Shown here: positions 1 to 6,953 of the stretch, piece after piece
Layout of the letters: every line of letters starts with the position of its first letter
How positions within the stretch are numbered: the stretch's first letter is position 1
DNA from: a virus
Strand: one strand, 5' to 3'
Length of the DNA: 28,312 bases
IMG/VR virus record: IMGVR_UViG_3300002460_002708
Coordinates: 1 to 28,312 of that record
Notes under the pieces: model-generated
Told to the model about the DNA's origin: nothing
Seen by the model: only the letters and a program-made list of their open reading frames with translations
The model's database searches: none
Made by a program: the position numbers and the translations under genes

Positions 1-455
1 ATACCAACAGCATTACCAGCGGTAATTCTCATCACTTCAGCCGAACTGGAATTAAATGTAATGTGCCCCGTTGTCGCTATTGAATTTTGAATATAAAGAA
101 TATCTGCAAGAGTCGCATGCGTGGCGCTAATCATTTGGATTAGGCCAGATCCAGAAGATATTTGGAGGGATAAACGTGATCTAACCGAAGTCCCTGCCCC
201 TGCATTATAAATTCTTAAACCAGTTATAGTATTTTGATCTTTTTGAATATCTAATGATACTGTGGGGGCACTAATCCCTATCCCTAGTCTGTTGGTAGTA
301 TCATCCCAAAATAAATTAGCATTATCTTCTGCAATATAAGTTGCTCCAGCAAATAAAATAGAGCCAGTAGTAAAACTACCTTTTCTGATTGCTCCAATTG
401 TTCGGGGACCACTGTGATCAAATTTCCCAGACAATGGATTAAAAGAAAAACTCAT
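1..455 (-). CDS. tail fibre-type protein, N-terminal part (cut by left edge)
   Basis: Reading left from an ATG at 455-453 gives 151 codons without a stop, running off the window edge, so only the N-terminal part is present. The protein starts MSFSFNPLSGKFD and has the segment NLFWDDTTNRLGIG near residues 40-55. This is the W-D-x-x-x-N-R-L-G-I-G pattern common in phage tail fibre and tailspike proteins, which often end in an intramolecular chaperone domain; that end is not visible here. Later parts (SLDIQ, ILYIQNS, HITFNSSSAEVMRI) look like beta-strand fibre repeats. The start codon overlaps the previous gene's stop as ATGA, indicating coupled translation. A receptor-binding fibre or spike is the likely role. 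Confidence 0.7.
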   Translation of the reverse strand, partial: MSFSFNPLSGKFDHSGPRTIGAIRKGSFTTGSILFAGATYIAEDNANLFWDDTTNRLGIGISAPTVSLDIQKDQNTITGLRIYNAGAGTSVRSRLSLQISSGSGLIQMISATHATLADILYIQNSIATTGHITFNSSSAEVMRITAGNAVG

Positions 456-730
456 TCTTCAGATCCCTTATTTAGAAACACTTCAACAAAACCTGCTCTA
501 GCATCAAGAGCTTCTGAATTGGTATCGTAGGAAAGGGGGACTGTTTTCATTATAGTCCCTGCTGAAAGACTAGATGTCGCTGTTGTGAATCTAAATGTGT
601 AAGTCAATATTTGTGAGCTAGTTCCGGAGATATCTGACTTGCAATAATTCCATTCAACATCAATTGGGCCTGCGGCTATTTCTGCCATCCTATAAGCAAC
701 ATTTCTTTGAGAAGTTTGTCCGTTTGCCAT
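452..730 (-). CDS. hypothetical virion-associated protein, 92 aa
   Basis: A 92-residue protein with an ATG start and no recognised domain. The N-terminal third (MANGQTSQRNVAYRMAEIA) is probably helical. The rest is rich in Ser and Thr with alternating hydrophobic residues, suggesting beta-strands. It lies between two tail fibre-type genes. Its start touches the stop of the upstream 154-aa gene at one base, and its stop overlaps the next ATG (ATGA), so all three are probably translated together. I infer a small structural or fibre-accessory protein. Nothing in the sequence fixes a function. Confidence 0.6.
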   Translation of the reverse strand: MANGQTSQRNVAYRMAEIAAGPIDVEWNYCKSDISGTSSQILTYTFRFTTATSSLSAGTIMKTVPLSYDTNSEALDARAGFVEVFLNKGSEE

Positions 731-1194
731 TATCTAATCCTTGTTATTTTAATTTGGGCGTAAATTTCAGGAACCCCAAAATCACTCGTAGTCAATCCTA
801 ATCCAAACGTGACACGGCTGAGCGTGACACGATATTGGAGTTCAAAAGACATGGAGGACGTTATAGTTATTATCCCTGCGATTGGAGAATATACCTGACT
901 CTCATCGGCATCATTTATAAATGATGTCGCCCCGATTATTGCGTCAGCAGAATTCGTTATATTCCTGATTTTAATTCTACAACTGTCAACGTCAAAGAAG
1001 GGAGCACTCCCTTCAATATCATAAGTCCCCGCAAGGAGAGTGAATACAAATGTAGCAGTATTCAATGATACACTCGCAGTATCTCCTTCAATCGTATTAA
1101 GTGGCCTTGCCACCCACGTTCCTGAGACGGCGTCCCCTCCTCCTGTATTCGCAGCTACTTGATGTTTCAAATAAGTGATTGGGAGGTATTTCAT
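730..1194 (-). CDS. C1q/TNF-like jelly-roll tail fibre protein
   Basis: A 154-residue protein with the pattern found in small phage tail fibre proteins of C1q/TNF-like beta fold. Near residues 14-35 it has NTGGG, then SGTWVARPLNT. A strand-rich core with FTLLAGTYDIEGSAP follows at about residues 51-65, then CRIKIRNIT. The phrase 'leaves a gap, sets a W-x-x-R-x-L-N-T, then LPAGTY-like' is typical of these trimeric adhesin heads. It starts at an ATG that overlaps the end of the upstream membrane protein by four bases. A receptor-binding or fibre-tip role is inferred from the fold pattern and from its place beside the partial fibre gene. Confidence 0.65.
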   Translation of the reverse strand: MKYLPITYLKHQVAANTGGGDAVSGTWVARPLNTIEGDTASVSLNTATFVFTLLAGTYDIEGSAPFFDVDSCRIKIRNITNSADAIIGATSFINDADESQVYSPIAGIITITSSMSFELQYRVTLSRVTFGLGLTTSDFGVPEIYAQIKITRIR

Positions 1195-1421
1195 TTCTTC
1201 TCCAAAAGCATAATTACAGTATCTATTTTCCCACTAATCTCGCCTAGTTTTTGCTGGGCCGAAATTAAATTATCTTCCACAGTAATAACCCTGTTCTCTA
1301 AAGTGGTCCCTTCTGCCCTAGTATAGATAAAACCATGGACATAAGTAATCCCAATAATAGAAGCAACAACTGTCATTGCTGCCCAGAACTTAAATAGATT
1401 TATTTTCCCCTCACTCATCAT
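1191..1421 (-). CDS. single-TM coiled-coil protein, holin or spanin candidate
   Basis: A 76-residue protein with one hydrophobic segment at about residues 10-33 (FWAAMTVVASIIGITYVHGF) after a short charged N-terminus. A heptad-like amphipathic tail follows (VEDNLISAQQKLGEISGKI). This layout resembles small phage membrane proteins of the XhlA/holin-accessory kind. The gene lies just downstream of the endolysin, where lysis genes usually sit. Its double ATG overlaps the stop of the tiny upstream ORF. A role in lysis is inferred from topology and position only. An alternative is a membrane anchor unrelated to lysis. Confidence 0.55.
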   Translation of the reverse strand: MMSEGKINLFKFWAAMTVVASIIGITYVHGFIYTRAEGTTLENRVITVEDNLISAQQKLGEISGKIDTVIMLLEKK

Positions 1422-1513
1422 TTCTTTTTAGAGGTCATTTCTCTTATTTGTTTTAAAAAAGTAATAATTGATGGGAGGTTTTTTATAATCTCCCATATTA
1501 ATTTATAAGGCAT
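1418..1513 (-). CDS. 31-aa micro-ORF, translationally coupled on both sides
   Basis: An ATG at 1513-1511 opens a 31-codon frame beginning MPYKLIWEIIKNLPS and ending in TSKKK, with a TGA at 1420-1418. The ATG overlaps the TAA of the 88-aa gene (TAATG), and the TGA overlaps the ATG of the membrane protein gene (ATGA). Without it there would be about 90 untranslated bases in a block where genes otherwise abut. The peptide has a hydrophobic/aromatic first half and a basic end. It could be a small membrane-active lysis peptide or only a coupling ORF. Confidence 0.5.
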   Translation of the reverse strand: MPYKLIWEIIKNLPSIITFLKQIREMTSKKK

Positions 1514-1779
1514 TATTTACCTTTCCCGGCCTCGATAATTTCATAGACCTTTCCAACAATAGAGATTAATTCAGCTTGATCTAAATCTTTTAGTTCTTTT
1601 AACGCTTGGTCTTTATCTTTTGATTCAGAGACGACATCATAGATAGCTTTAACTGCTTCTCCTAGATATGGAAGATCAGCGAAACTAACTTTGCCATCTT
1701 TCCCAATTTTTGAAACGACTGAAGCAAGACCTTTTAGTGCATCTAAAATTTCGATTGATTCTTTAATACTTTCAGACAT
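1513..1779 (-). CDS. hypothetical small helical protein, 88 aa
   Basis: An 88-residue, charged, probably all-helical protein (start MSESIKESIEILDALKGLA). A central GKDGKVSFADLPYLGEAVKAI resembles a family of small phage and bacterial proteins of unknown function found near lysis genes. No membrane segment is seen. It follows the endolysin by 12 bases, has an AGG-type ribosome site just before its ATG, and ends in TAATG with the next micro-ORF. It is probably co-expressed with lysis functions, but its role is unknown. Confidence 0.6.
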   Translation of the reverse strand: MSESIKESIEILDALKGLASVVSKIGKDGKVSFADLPYLGEAVKAIYDVVSESKDKDQALKELKDLDQAELISIVGKVYEIIEAGKGK

Positions 1780-1791
1780 AAAACCTCCGTG

Positions 1792-2172
1792 TTATATTTT
1801 TGGGTTCCTATTAACTTGGGCGTGTAAATGGTATTCATTACCTTTTACTTTATGATACACCACTACCCTTTGTTTTCCATCAGAATTAGAAATAGCTCCT
1901 AAATAACCAACCCTTCTATTCATAAAATCAATAAATTCTTCGATATCTTCCTTGCCCCAATTCCTGACTGAAATATCAAATGCTCTACCTTCTCTGTGAG
2001 TGTCTGTTTGTCTTCCAATTGCTTCATCAAAAATAGAAGTTATTAGGCATGGTAAATTGCTTAAATTACAGAAATAAGAGGCATAGCCAAGAACAATGAT
2101 TAGTGCTGGATTCATTTTTTGTAAATCCGTGAGTGCAACATTATTTTTGAACTCAAAATTTAATTTGTCCAT
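1792..2172 (-). CDS. M15-type peptidoglycan peptidase (endolysin)
   Basis: A 126-residue protein with the zinc-peptidase signature of the M15/VanY-like family. TDTHREGRAFDI lies at residues 56-67 (zinc ligands H59 and D66 in the SxHxxGxAxD-type motif), and HLH at 115-117 supplies the third histidine. Such enzymes cut peptide cross-bridges in peptidoglycan and often serve as phage endolysins. There is no signal peptide, so export would need a holin; the nearby single-TM protein is a candidate. The ATG overlaps the end of the NeuB-type gene by 13 bases, so the cassette boundary sits directly on this gene's start. The family call is fairly sure; the exact bond cleaved is not shown. Confidence 0.75.
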   Translation of the reverse strand: MDKLNFEFKNNVALTDLQKMNPALIIVLGYASYFCNLSNLPCLITSIFDEAIGRQTDTHREGRAFDISVRNWGKEDIEEFIDFMNRRVGYLGAISNSDGKQRVVVYHKVKGNEYHLHAQVNRNPKI

Positions 2173-2969
2173 CTTCTAGCATATTTTTCTATTAATTGCC
2201 TGCCTTCAATTGGTTCTGGAGCAATCATTATCCCTAGATTAAGTTTATTGATTTTTTCTTCTGGTTGCAACCGATCAAAATCGCACAATGATTTCAATTG
2301 ATTGAAGTCAATAGAAACAGGGCCATCCTTGGTCTCATTTCTATTTTTTATTGTAAAATGCTTTTCAATAAAAGCGGCACCTAAAGCAGAGGCATATTTT
2401 GTGGGTAAATCCCAATCTTTATGAAGTGGGTCAGTATGGTCGGACCACCCTACAGGTGATTTCCTCCATTTGCTTTTTATGGCCATCATGCGGAGGAGGT
2501 TTGCCTCATAGGGAGAGTGTGGGTATTTACTTACGCAGTGCATAACACATTCAACCGGCTCTACTCTAGTTATTTCATTCACGTCCCACCCACCAGTAGA
2601 CACAATAACATTAAAGCCAATCCCTTTTGCTAGTTTGATTAGTGCGGTATCTGTGGCCTGAGGAGAAGCTATTTTGACCCATCTGAAACCAATATTAGCG
2701 AGGATGGGGAGATATTCTTTTTTATTTATTGTTGTGATAGGAATTAAATCATATTTTTTGCATGTATCGAAAAATTCTATGTGCTCATTCCATGTGAGTT
2801 CTAGCTTTTTTAATCGTTGATAATCACTCTCGAATTCTTCTGATAAATCTCGAGCAAAAAAAGTTTGTATCTTTGCACCCCAAGCACCAGCTTCAGCGGA
2901 GAGCTTAACCATTTCTTTAACTGTTTCGAGATCCCCTCCATGATTTTGGCATAGCTCAGATATGATCAA
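2160..2969 (-). CDS. neuB: NeuB-type nonulosonate synthase lacking SAF domain
   Basis: A 269-residue TIM-barrel protein of the NeuB family, whose members condense phosphoenolpyruvate with an N-acetyl-mannosamine-type sugar to make sialic, legionaminic or pseudaminic acid. Family landmarks: ISELCQNHGG at 3-12, AKIQTF at 32-37, KIAS at 99-102, STGG at 124-127, HCVSKYP at 144-150, GWSDHT at 174-179 (metal-binding His) and IEKHFT at 201-206. Usual members have about 340-350 residues with a C-terminal SAF/antifreeze-like domain that contributes an Arg to the partner's active site. This one stops at YARRWTN, just where that domain normally begins. The KIxSxE motif reads KIASPQ, so the usual Glu seems to be Gln. 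The start is TTG at 2969 with AGGAG six bases upstream; no in-frame ATG is nearby. Substrate is unproven. Confidence 0.85.
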   Translation of the reverse strand: MIISELCQNHGGDLETVKEMVKLSAEAGAWGAKIQTFFARDLSEEFESDYQRLKKLELTWNEHIEFFDTCKKYDLIPITTINKKEYLPILANIGFRWVKIASPQATDTALIKLAKGIGFNVIVSTGGWDVNEITRVEPVECVMHCVSKYPHSPYEANLLRMMAIKSKWRKSPVGWSDHTDPLHKDWDLPTKYASALGAAFIEKHFTIKNRNETKDGPVSIDFNQLKSLCDFDRLQPEEKINKLNLGIMIAPEPIEGRQLIEKYARRWTN

Positions 2970-3030
2970 AATAATCTCCTGATAAATTTATAAATAGATT
3001 TTATGATAAATATTATAAATTTAAAGAATG
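2970..3030. other. AT-rich spacer with short direct repeats before neuB
   Basis: This is the only gap between leftward genes inside the cassette. It is almost pure A+T and holds two similar words on the plus strand, GATAAATTTATAAA (about 2981-2994) and GATAAATATTATAAA (about 3005-3019). On the minus strand a TATAAT lies at 3017-3012 but lacks a good -35, so I do not call a promoter. The neuB ribosome site AGGAG is at 2980-2976. Confidence 0.4.
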
Positions 3031-5070
3031 CTATAATCCCTGGTTCACGCACATTTTTGCCTTTCCTGTTTCCATCAAACAGATCATTTGATCGATGTAA
3101 TAATAAAAAGTTTTAAACAGACTATAGTAAAGAACGATATAAGTTTTTAGCCTTTCGTGTTTAGTGGGTTGTAAATTTTCCAGTGAATTGCATTTATTCT
3201 CAACCTGGAATAGGTCTAACTGGCACATATCAACTATTAGATCATTAAAATCCTTATTTGTTAAATAGCTAGATTTGAACTTATCAATCTCTCTCACGGA
3301 ATGGGTGAAAACTTCGACAAGAGATGATCTTAGATTATGAATATTCTTAAAAAATTCTTCTGGAGAATTATGTGCTTTCAGTTGTTGAATCATTTTTTCT
3401 TCCTCTCTTAAGGAATTGATCATTGAATCATCAACAAATAAAAATAATTTCTGAAGATCTTTTTTAGCATTTTTTAGAAGTTCAAGATTTAGATCTGATT
3501 GTTTCACTACTTTTTCAATATCTTTTTCATCATGTTTCTTTAGATTTGATCTAATAAAATTTATGACATCAAAATTAGTATCAAATAAAGGGATCAAACT
3601 ATCCCAGTCAGAAATAGTTGTACCATTTATTAAAGCACCTTTAAGTGATGTATTATATACAGTGGGATTTGACACATAATCTTTCCCAGTTGTTTCTGCA
3701 TATTTTTTCAAAGAACTCTCATATTCTCCCAAGCATCTATACCATACGGGGATAGTGGTCCCCATTCCCCCATCGTTGGTTTTAATATCAAACCATTTCC
3801 CCTGTTCTTTTGATTTGTTAATATCAAATTCAACTTCTGTCCCATCCATGTGAGACTTCCCATCCATCATTATAAGATCAATTCCTGAAAGGATAATTTT
3901 TTTACAACCAAGCATCCATGCTAATTCCAGGCAAGCATTAGCACTAGAGACACCACCATTAACCAATCCATGCTCTAGACCTGTTTGGATACAAACACCA
4001 TTAGTTCTAAAAAGCATAAAAGAATCTTTAAAAAGGTCAAAGAACTCTGGTGGGGTCCATGGGTAAGCAGCATAAAAGATATTTTCTGTGTCTTTGGGTT
4101 CAACACCTTCAAATATATGTGATAATTTCCTCTCGCATCTCACTACTATGTGAGGTCTTATCCCTTCTTTTAATAATCTTTTAAGAGCAGCATCACAGGC
4201 AATAACAATAGCTTTATTAGTAAGATCATGCTGTTTACACTGGATAATAAAATCTTCCATCGATGGGCCAGCACCCAAAACAATTGCAGGGACATCCTTT
4301 GTCTGATTAAGTAAATTTTTTAAATTTTCAAATTCATTCCCATTATATGCTTTATCTATCTCTTCTCTATTAAGGGATGGAAAATTTTTAAACTTGCCCC
4401 ATAAATTATTAACCTTGTAACAATTCATTAAATTAAATTTATTCCTAATAGTTTGTTCCCATCTATTGAAACCATCACTAGAACAACCCATAGAAAGAAA
4501 TAATTGTTTAGAGGCGTCAATAACATCTTGGATCAACCCTGACCTTTCTTGTATCTTTGATTCAATGGCATCCCCATAAACAAATGGATCGGCAATAATT
4601 TCAGGTACTAATGCGGTAGATGCTCTTGCCCCTACTTCTGGAGATGAATAAGCAAATAATTTGTAAATCTCTGCTCTTAATTCTGGCCCTTTTTGTCCGA
4701 GGATAAAATCAAATCTTTTATCTTTAAAATATTTCCCAACAAAATGTCGTTTTAGTGTTTGTTTGAAAATTGGGATACTTGGTTCAATAACAATAACATG
4801 CAATATTTTTTTATCTAACTTTAGGACCTCTTCTATAACCTTAATAGTGGAAAACCCCAAGATGACACAACAGACGGGGTTTTTTATCCCCTTTATAATA
4901 ACTGTTTCTTCTACTGGGACAGGTTCCTCTGGATATTGGTTGAGTAACTGCTCCATCCCATCGTCCATATGGAATAAATTTGCCTGATAAATGCCAGGGC
5001 ACTCAGGCAAGATGGTGTAGTTTGAAGTCTTTGTCGATTTTTCTTGATTCAATTTTTCTGTGTTTTTCAA
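3031..5070 (-). CDS. Maf/DUF115-type protein glycosyltransferase
   Basis: A 679-residue protein of the Maf (motility associated factor, DUF115/MAF_flag10) family. Cellular members transfer CMP-activated nonulosonic acids to Ser/Thr of flagellin in the cytoplasm. Key segments: an N-terminal Rossmann-like part around 67-97 (VILGF ... VIVIEPS), the core motif IVLGAGPSMED at 263-273, CDAALKRLLKEGIRPH at 292-307, and GGVSSANACLELAWMLG ... ILSGIDLIMMDG at 372-404. The C-terminal 200 residues are charged and helical. The start is a TTG at 5070 with AGGAG nine bases upstream, inside the last 68 bases of the epimerase gene. No flagellin is encoded nearby, so its acceptor must be a virion protein or a host protein. 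The family call is strong; the acceptor is inference. Confidence 0.85.
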   Translation of the reverse strand: MKNTEKLNQEKSTKTSNYTILPECPGIYQANLFHMDDGMEQLLNQYPEEPVPVEETVIIKGIKNPVCCVILGFSTIKVIEEVLKLDKKILHVIVIEPSIPIFKQTLKRHFVGKYFKDKRFDFILGQKGPELRAEIYKLFAYSSPEVGARASTALVPEIIADPFVYGDAIESKIQERSGLIQDVIDASKQLFLSMGCSSDGFNRWEQTIRNKFNLMNCYKVNNLWGKFKNFPSLNREEIDKAYNGNEFENLKNLLNQTKDVPAIVLGAGPSMEDFIIQCKQHDLTNKAIVIACDAALKRLLKEGIRPHIVVRCERKLSHIFEGVEPKDTENIFYAAYPWTPPEFFDLFKDSFMLFRTNGVCIQTGLEHGLVNGGVSSANACLELAWMLGCKKIILSGIDLIMMDGKSHMDGTEVEFDINKSKEQGKWFDIKTNDGGMGTTIPVWYRCLGEYESSLKKYAETTGKDYVSNPTVYNTSLKGALINGTTISDWDSLIPLFDTNFDVINFIRSNLKKHDEKDIEKVVKQSDLNLELLKNAKKDLQKLFLFVDDSMINSLREEEKMIQQLKAHNSPEEFFKNIHNLRSSLVEVFTHSVREIDKFKSSYLTNKDFNDLIVDMCQLDLFQVENKCNSLENLQPTKHERLKTYIVLYYSLFKTFYYYIDQMICLMETGKAKMCVNQGL

Positions 5071-6292
5071 ATCTTGATTCTCCTATATGATCGTGTGCAT
5101 TTTCTATTAGTGCTGGATAAACTAAAGACCCTTTTTTTGTAAAATTAATATCTTTTAAATGGTTTACAATATATTGAGCAGCTTTCCCTTTTCCATATAG
5201 ATAAGATCTCTCATATTTTTTAGCAATGAACTGATACTCCATCGCCTTAATAATATCTAATTTATTAATATTGTGGATATCAATAACATTCCATGAACGT
5301 TCTCTTAAGTTTTGTCTTAATCCAAGATTAATTGAAGGGACTCCCAAGTAAGAGCATTCTCTTATACCCACACTTGAATTCCCAATTACTAACCTTGCCT
5401 TCGCTAATCTTGTAAGGAAATTTTTAGGAGATTCATTTATTGCTTTTACAAATAATTCTTCATAATTACTTTTATATTCATCTAAAAGTCTGATTATTTC
5501 TTCTCTACCAGGATCAGGGTTTGGCCAGTACCAATAACATTTCACTTTGTTCTGAAGACAAAAATCCATAACTGCTTCAAGGACTATTTTTGTTTGTTCA
5601 TACTGCTCTTGAATTCTCTCTGTATCGGGATGGAAAATACATAAAAGATATTTCTCTTGGGTAACATTTGATGTTTTGATTGTACTTCTTTTTATTCTCC
5701 ATTCTCTAATTAAATCAAGACTAGGGCATCCAGTATTGAATACTCTTCCCCCATTTTCTCCCATCTTCTTCACATATTTTTTACTACAATCAGTTGAAAC
5801 AAAATGATAATCAGAAAGCTTGGTGACAGCATGTCTTACTTTTTCATCAATATTCCCAGTGACCTCACCACCTTGTAGGTGAATTATTGGGACATTCATA
5901 TATGCACATGCCATCGCAGTAGGGAGAGTTTCGAATCTGTCTGCCACAACAATGACAGCATCAAAATATCTCTTAGATAAAAACTCCCCAACATTATGAG
6001 TTATCATGGCAGCGATTTTAACCGAACCGAGTTCTGTATTTTCTTGCTTGTCTAATAATAATGAAACGATTTCTAATTGACGAAAATCTTCTCTGATGTA
6101 TTCTTCTGCTTTCCCAAATTTTTCTTCAAGCAATGATGAAGATAAAACCAAAGTTAATTCCATATTAGGGTGCTCAGAAATTTCTTTAATTAAAGAGTAA
6201 CAACGAGAATAAGTAGCTCTGTTAAATATAAAAAGACAAAACTTTTTATCTTTATTGTAAATGTCGTTAATTGTTTTTGTTTTTTCTATCAA
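5003..6292 (-). CDS. neuC: hydrolysing UDP-GlcNAc 2-epimerase (NeuC/LegG type)
   Basis: A roughly 429-residue enzyme of the hydrolysing UDP-N-acetylglucosamine 2-epimerase family, which releases UDP and makes ManNAc (NeuC) or the 2,4-diacetamido analogue (LegG). Motifs in order: ADRFETLPTAMA, IHLQGGEVTGNIDEKVRHAV, TKLSDYHFVST, GCPSLD, and VIGNSSVGIREC with LGVPSINLGLRQNLRER. The usual GDRxE reads ADRFE. A C-terminal tail of about 45 residues (from KKGSLVYPAL) extends past the usual end and overlaps the next gene. I chose the TTG at 6292 because AAGGTGG lies six bases upstream and the overlap with neuA falls to 26 bases. An ATG at 6316 or further upstream is possible but has no ribosome site. 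It supplies the NeuB substrate. Confidence 0.85.
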   Translation of the reverse strand: MIEKTKTINDIYNKDKKFCLFIFNRATYSRCYSLIKEISEHPNMELTLVLSSSLLEEKFGKAEEYIREDFRQLEIVSLLLDKQENTELGSVKIAAMITHNVGEFLSKRYFDAVIVVADRFETLPTAMACAYMNVPIIHLQGGEVTGNIDEKVRHAVTKLSDYHFVSTDCSKKYVKKMGENGGRVFNTGCPSLDLIREWRIKRSTIKTSNVTQEKYLLCIFHPDTERIQEQYEQTKIVLEAVMDFCLQNKVKCYWYWPNPDPGREEIIRLLDEYKSNYEELFVKAINESPKNFLTRLAKARLVIGNSSVGIRECSYLGVPSINLGLRQNLRERSWNVIDIHNINKLDIIKAMEYQFIAKKYERSYLYGKGKAAQYIVNHLKDINFTKKGSLVYPALIENAHDHIGESRFEKHRKIESRKIDKDFKLHHLA

Positions 6293-6953
6293 ACTCAACC
6301 ACCTTGGCAAATTCATAATCAATGGGTTTATCAATATTGATTGATGACCAATCATCCATTACATAGGCCTTACATGGCCATATATAGAAAGATTCATATT
6401 TAAGAAACTCTCCACACTTAAAAACATAAAAAACTCCATTTCTTAAATAGGCAGAAGGGAGATCTTGTTTATTTTTGAAATTAGTTCTTTTAAGAGGTCT
6501 CAAATTACCTTTTGAACCAATATGATAAATCCTTTGGTGATCCCCATAAGTATTGCGAACAGAAATTAAACTTTTAATATTATTTTCATATAATAACTGG
6601 TTTATTTCTTGAAAGTTTTTTATAGATCTGAATGGAGATGTTGGTTGGATTAACCACACCCAACTATCTTTATCTATAGCTGTTTCATTTATAACATCAG
6701 TGACAACATCCTTCATTAGAGCAGTATCAGAAGCTAAATTTTTCTTTCTTTTTAAATAAGTTATTTTACTCGTATTCTCTTGGTCTAAAAGACATTGGAT
6801 ATCAGTTGAAATAATTATTTTATCAAAAACTCCACTGTCTTTACAGATTCTAATAGCTCTTTCTGTTATATTTTCTCTGTTATTTATTTTAATAAGATTT
6901 TTGTTAATGATAGATTTACTTCCTGCTCTTGCAGGGATTATTGCTATATTCAA
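6267..6953 (-). CDS. neuA: CMP-nonulosonate cytidylyltransferase (NeuA type)
   Basis: A 228-residue nucleotidyltransferase of the CMP-sialic acid synthetase family. It joins CTP and a nonulosonic acid, giving the donor used by Maf. Visible motifs: NIAIIPARAGSKS at 2-14 with KNL following, IISTD near 47-51, LASDTALMKD (the ASDTA motif), WLIQPTSPFRS, LRNGVFYVF, and SINIDKPIDYE near the end. The last normally reads xxDIDxxxD with two metal-binding Asp; here the first is Asn. The start is TTG at 6953, since the family's N-terminus (M-N-I-A-I-I-P-A-R) begins right there, with GGGGAG close upstream. It overlaps the upstream methyltransferase stop as TTGA. The reaction is well supported; the exact sugar is not. 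Confidence 0.85.
   Translation of the reverse strand: MNIAIIPARAGSKSIINKNLIKINNRENITERAIRICKDSGVFDKIIISTDIQCLLDQENTSKITYLKRKKNLASDTALMKDVVTDVINETAIDKDSWVWLIQPTSPFRSIKNFQEINQLLYENNIKSLISVRNTYGDHQRIYHIGSKGNLRPLKRTNFKNKQDLPSAYLRNGVFYVFKCGEFLKYESFYIWPCKAYVMDDWSSINIDKPIDYEFAKVVEFDRKNKNN

Noticed and set aside
6293-6355. Longer N-terminus of the epimerase (ATG at 6316 or a start at 6355)
   Set aside because: Both overlap neuA by 50-89 bases and lack ribosome sites. The TTG at 6292 has AAGGTGG six bases upstream, though proof is lacking.
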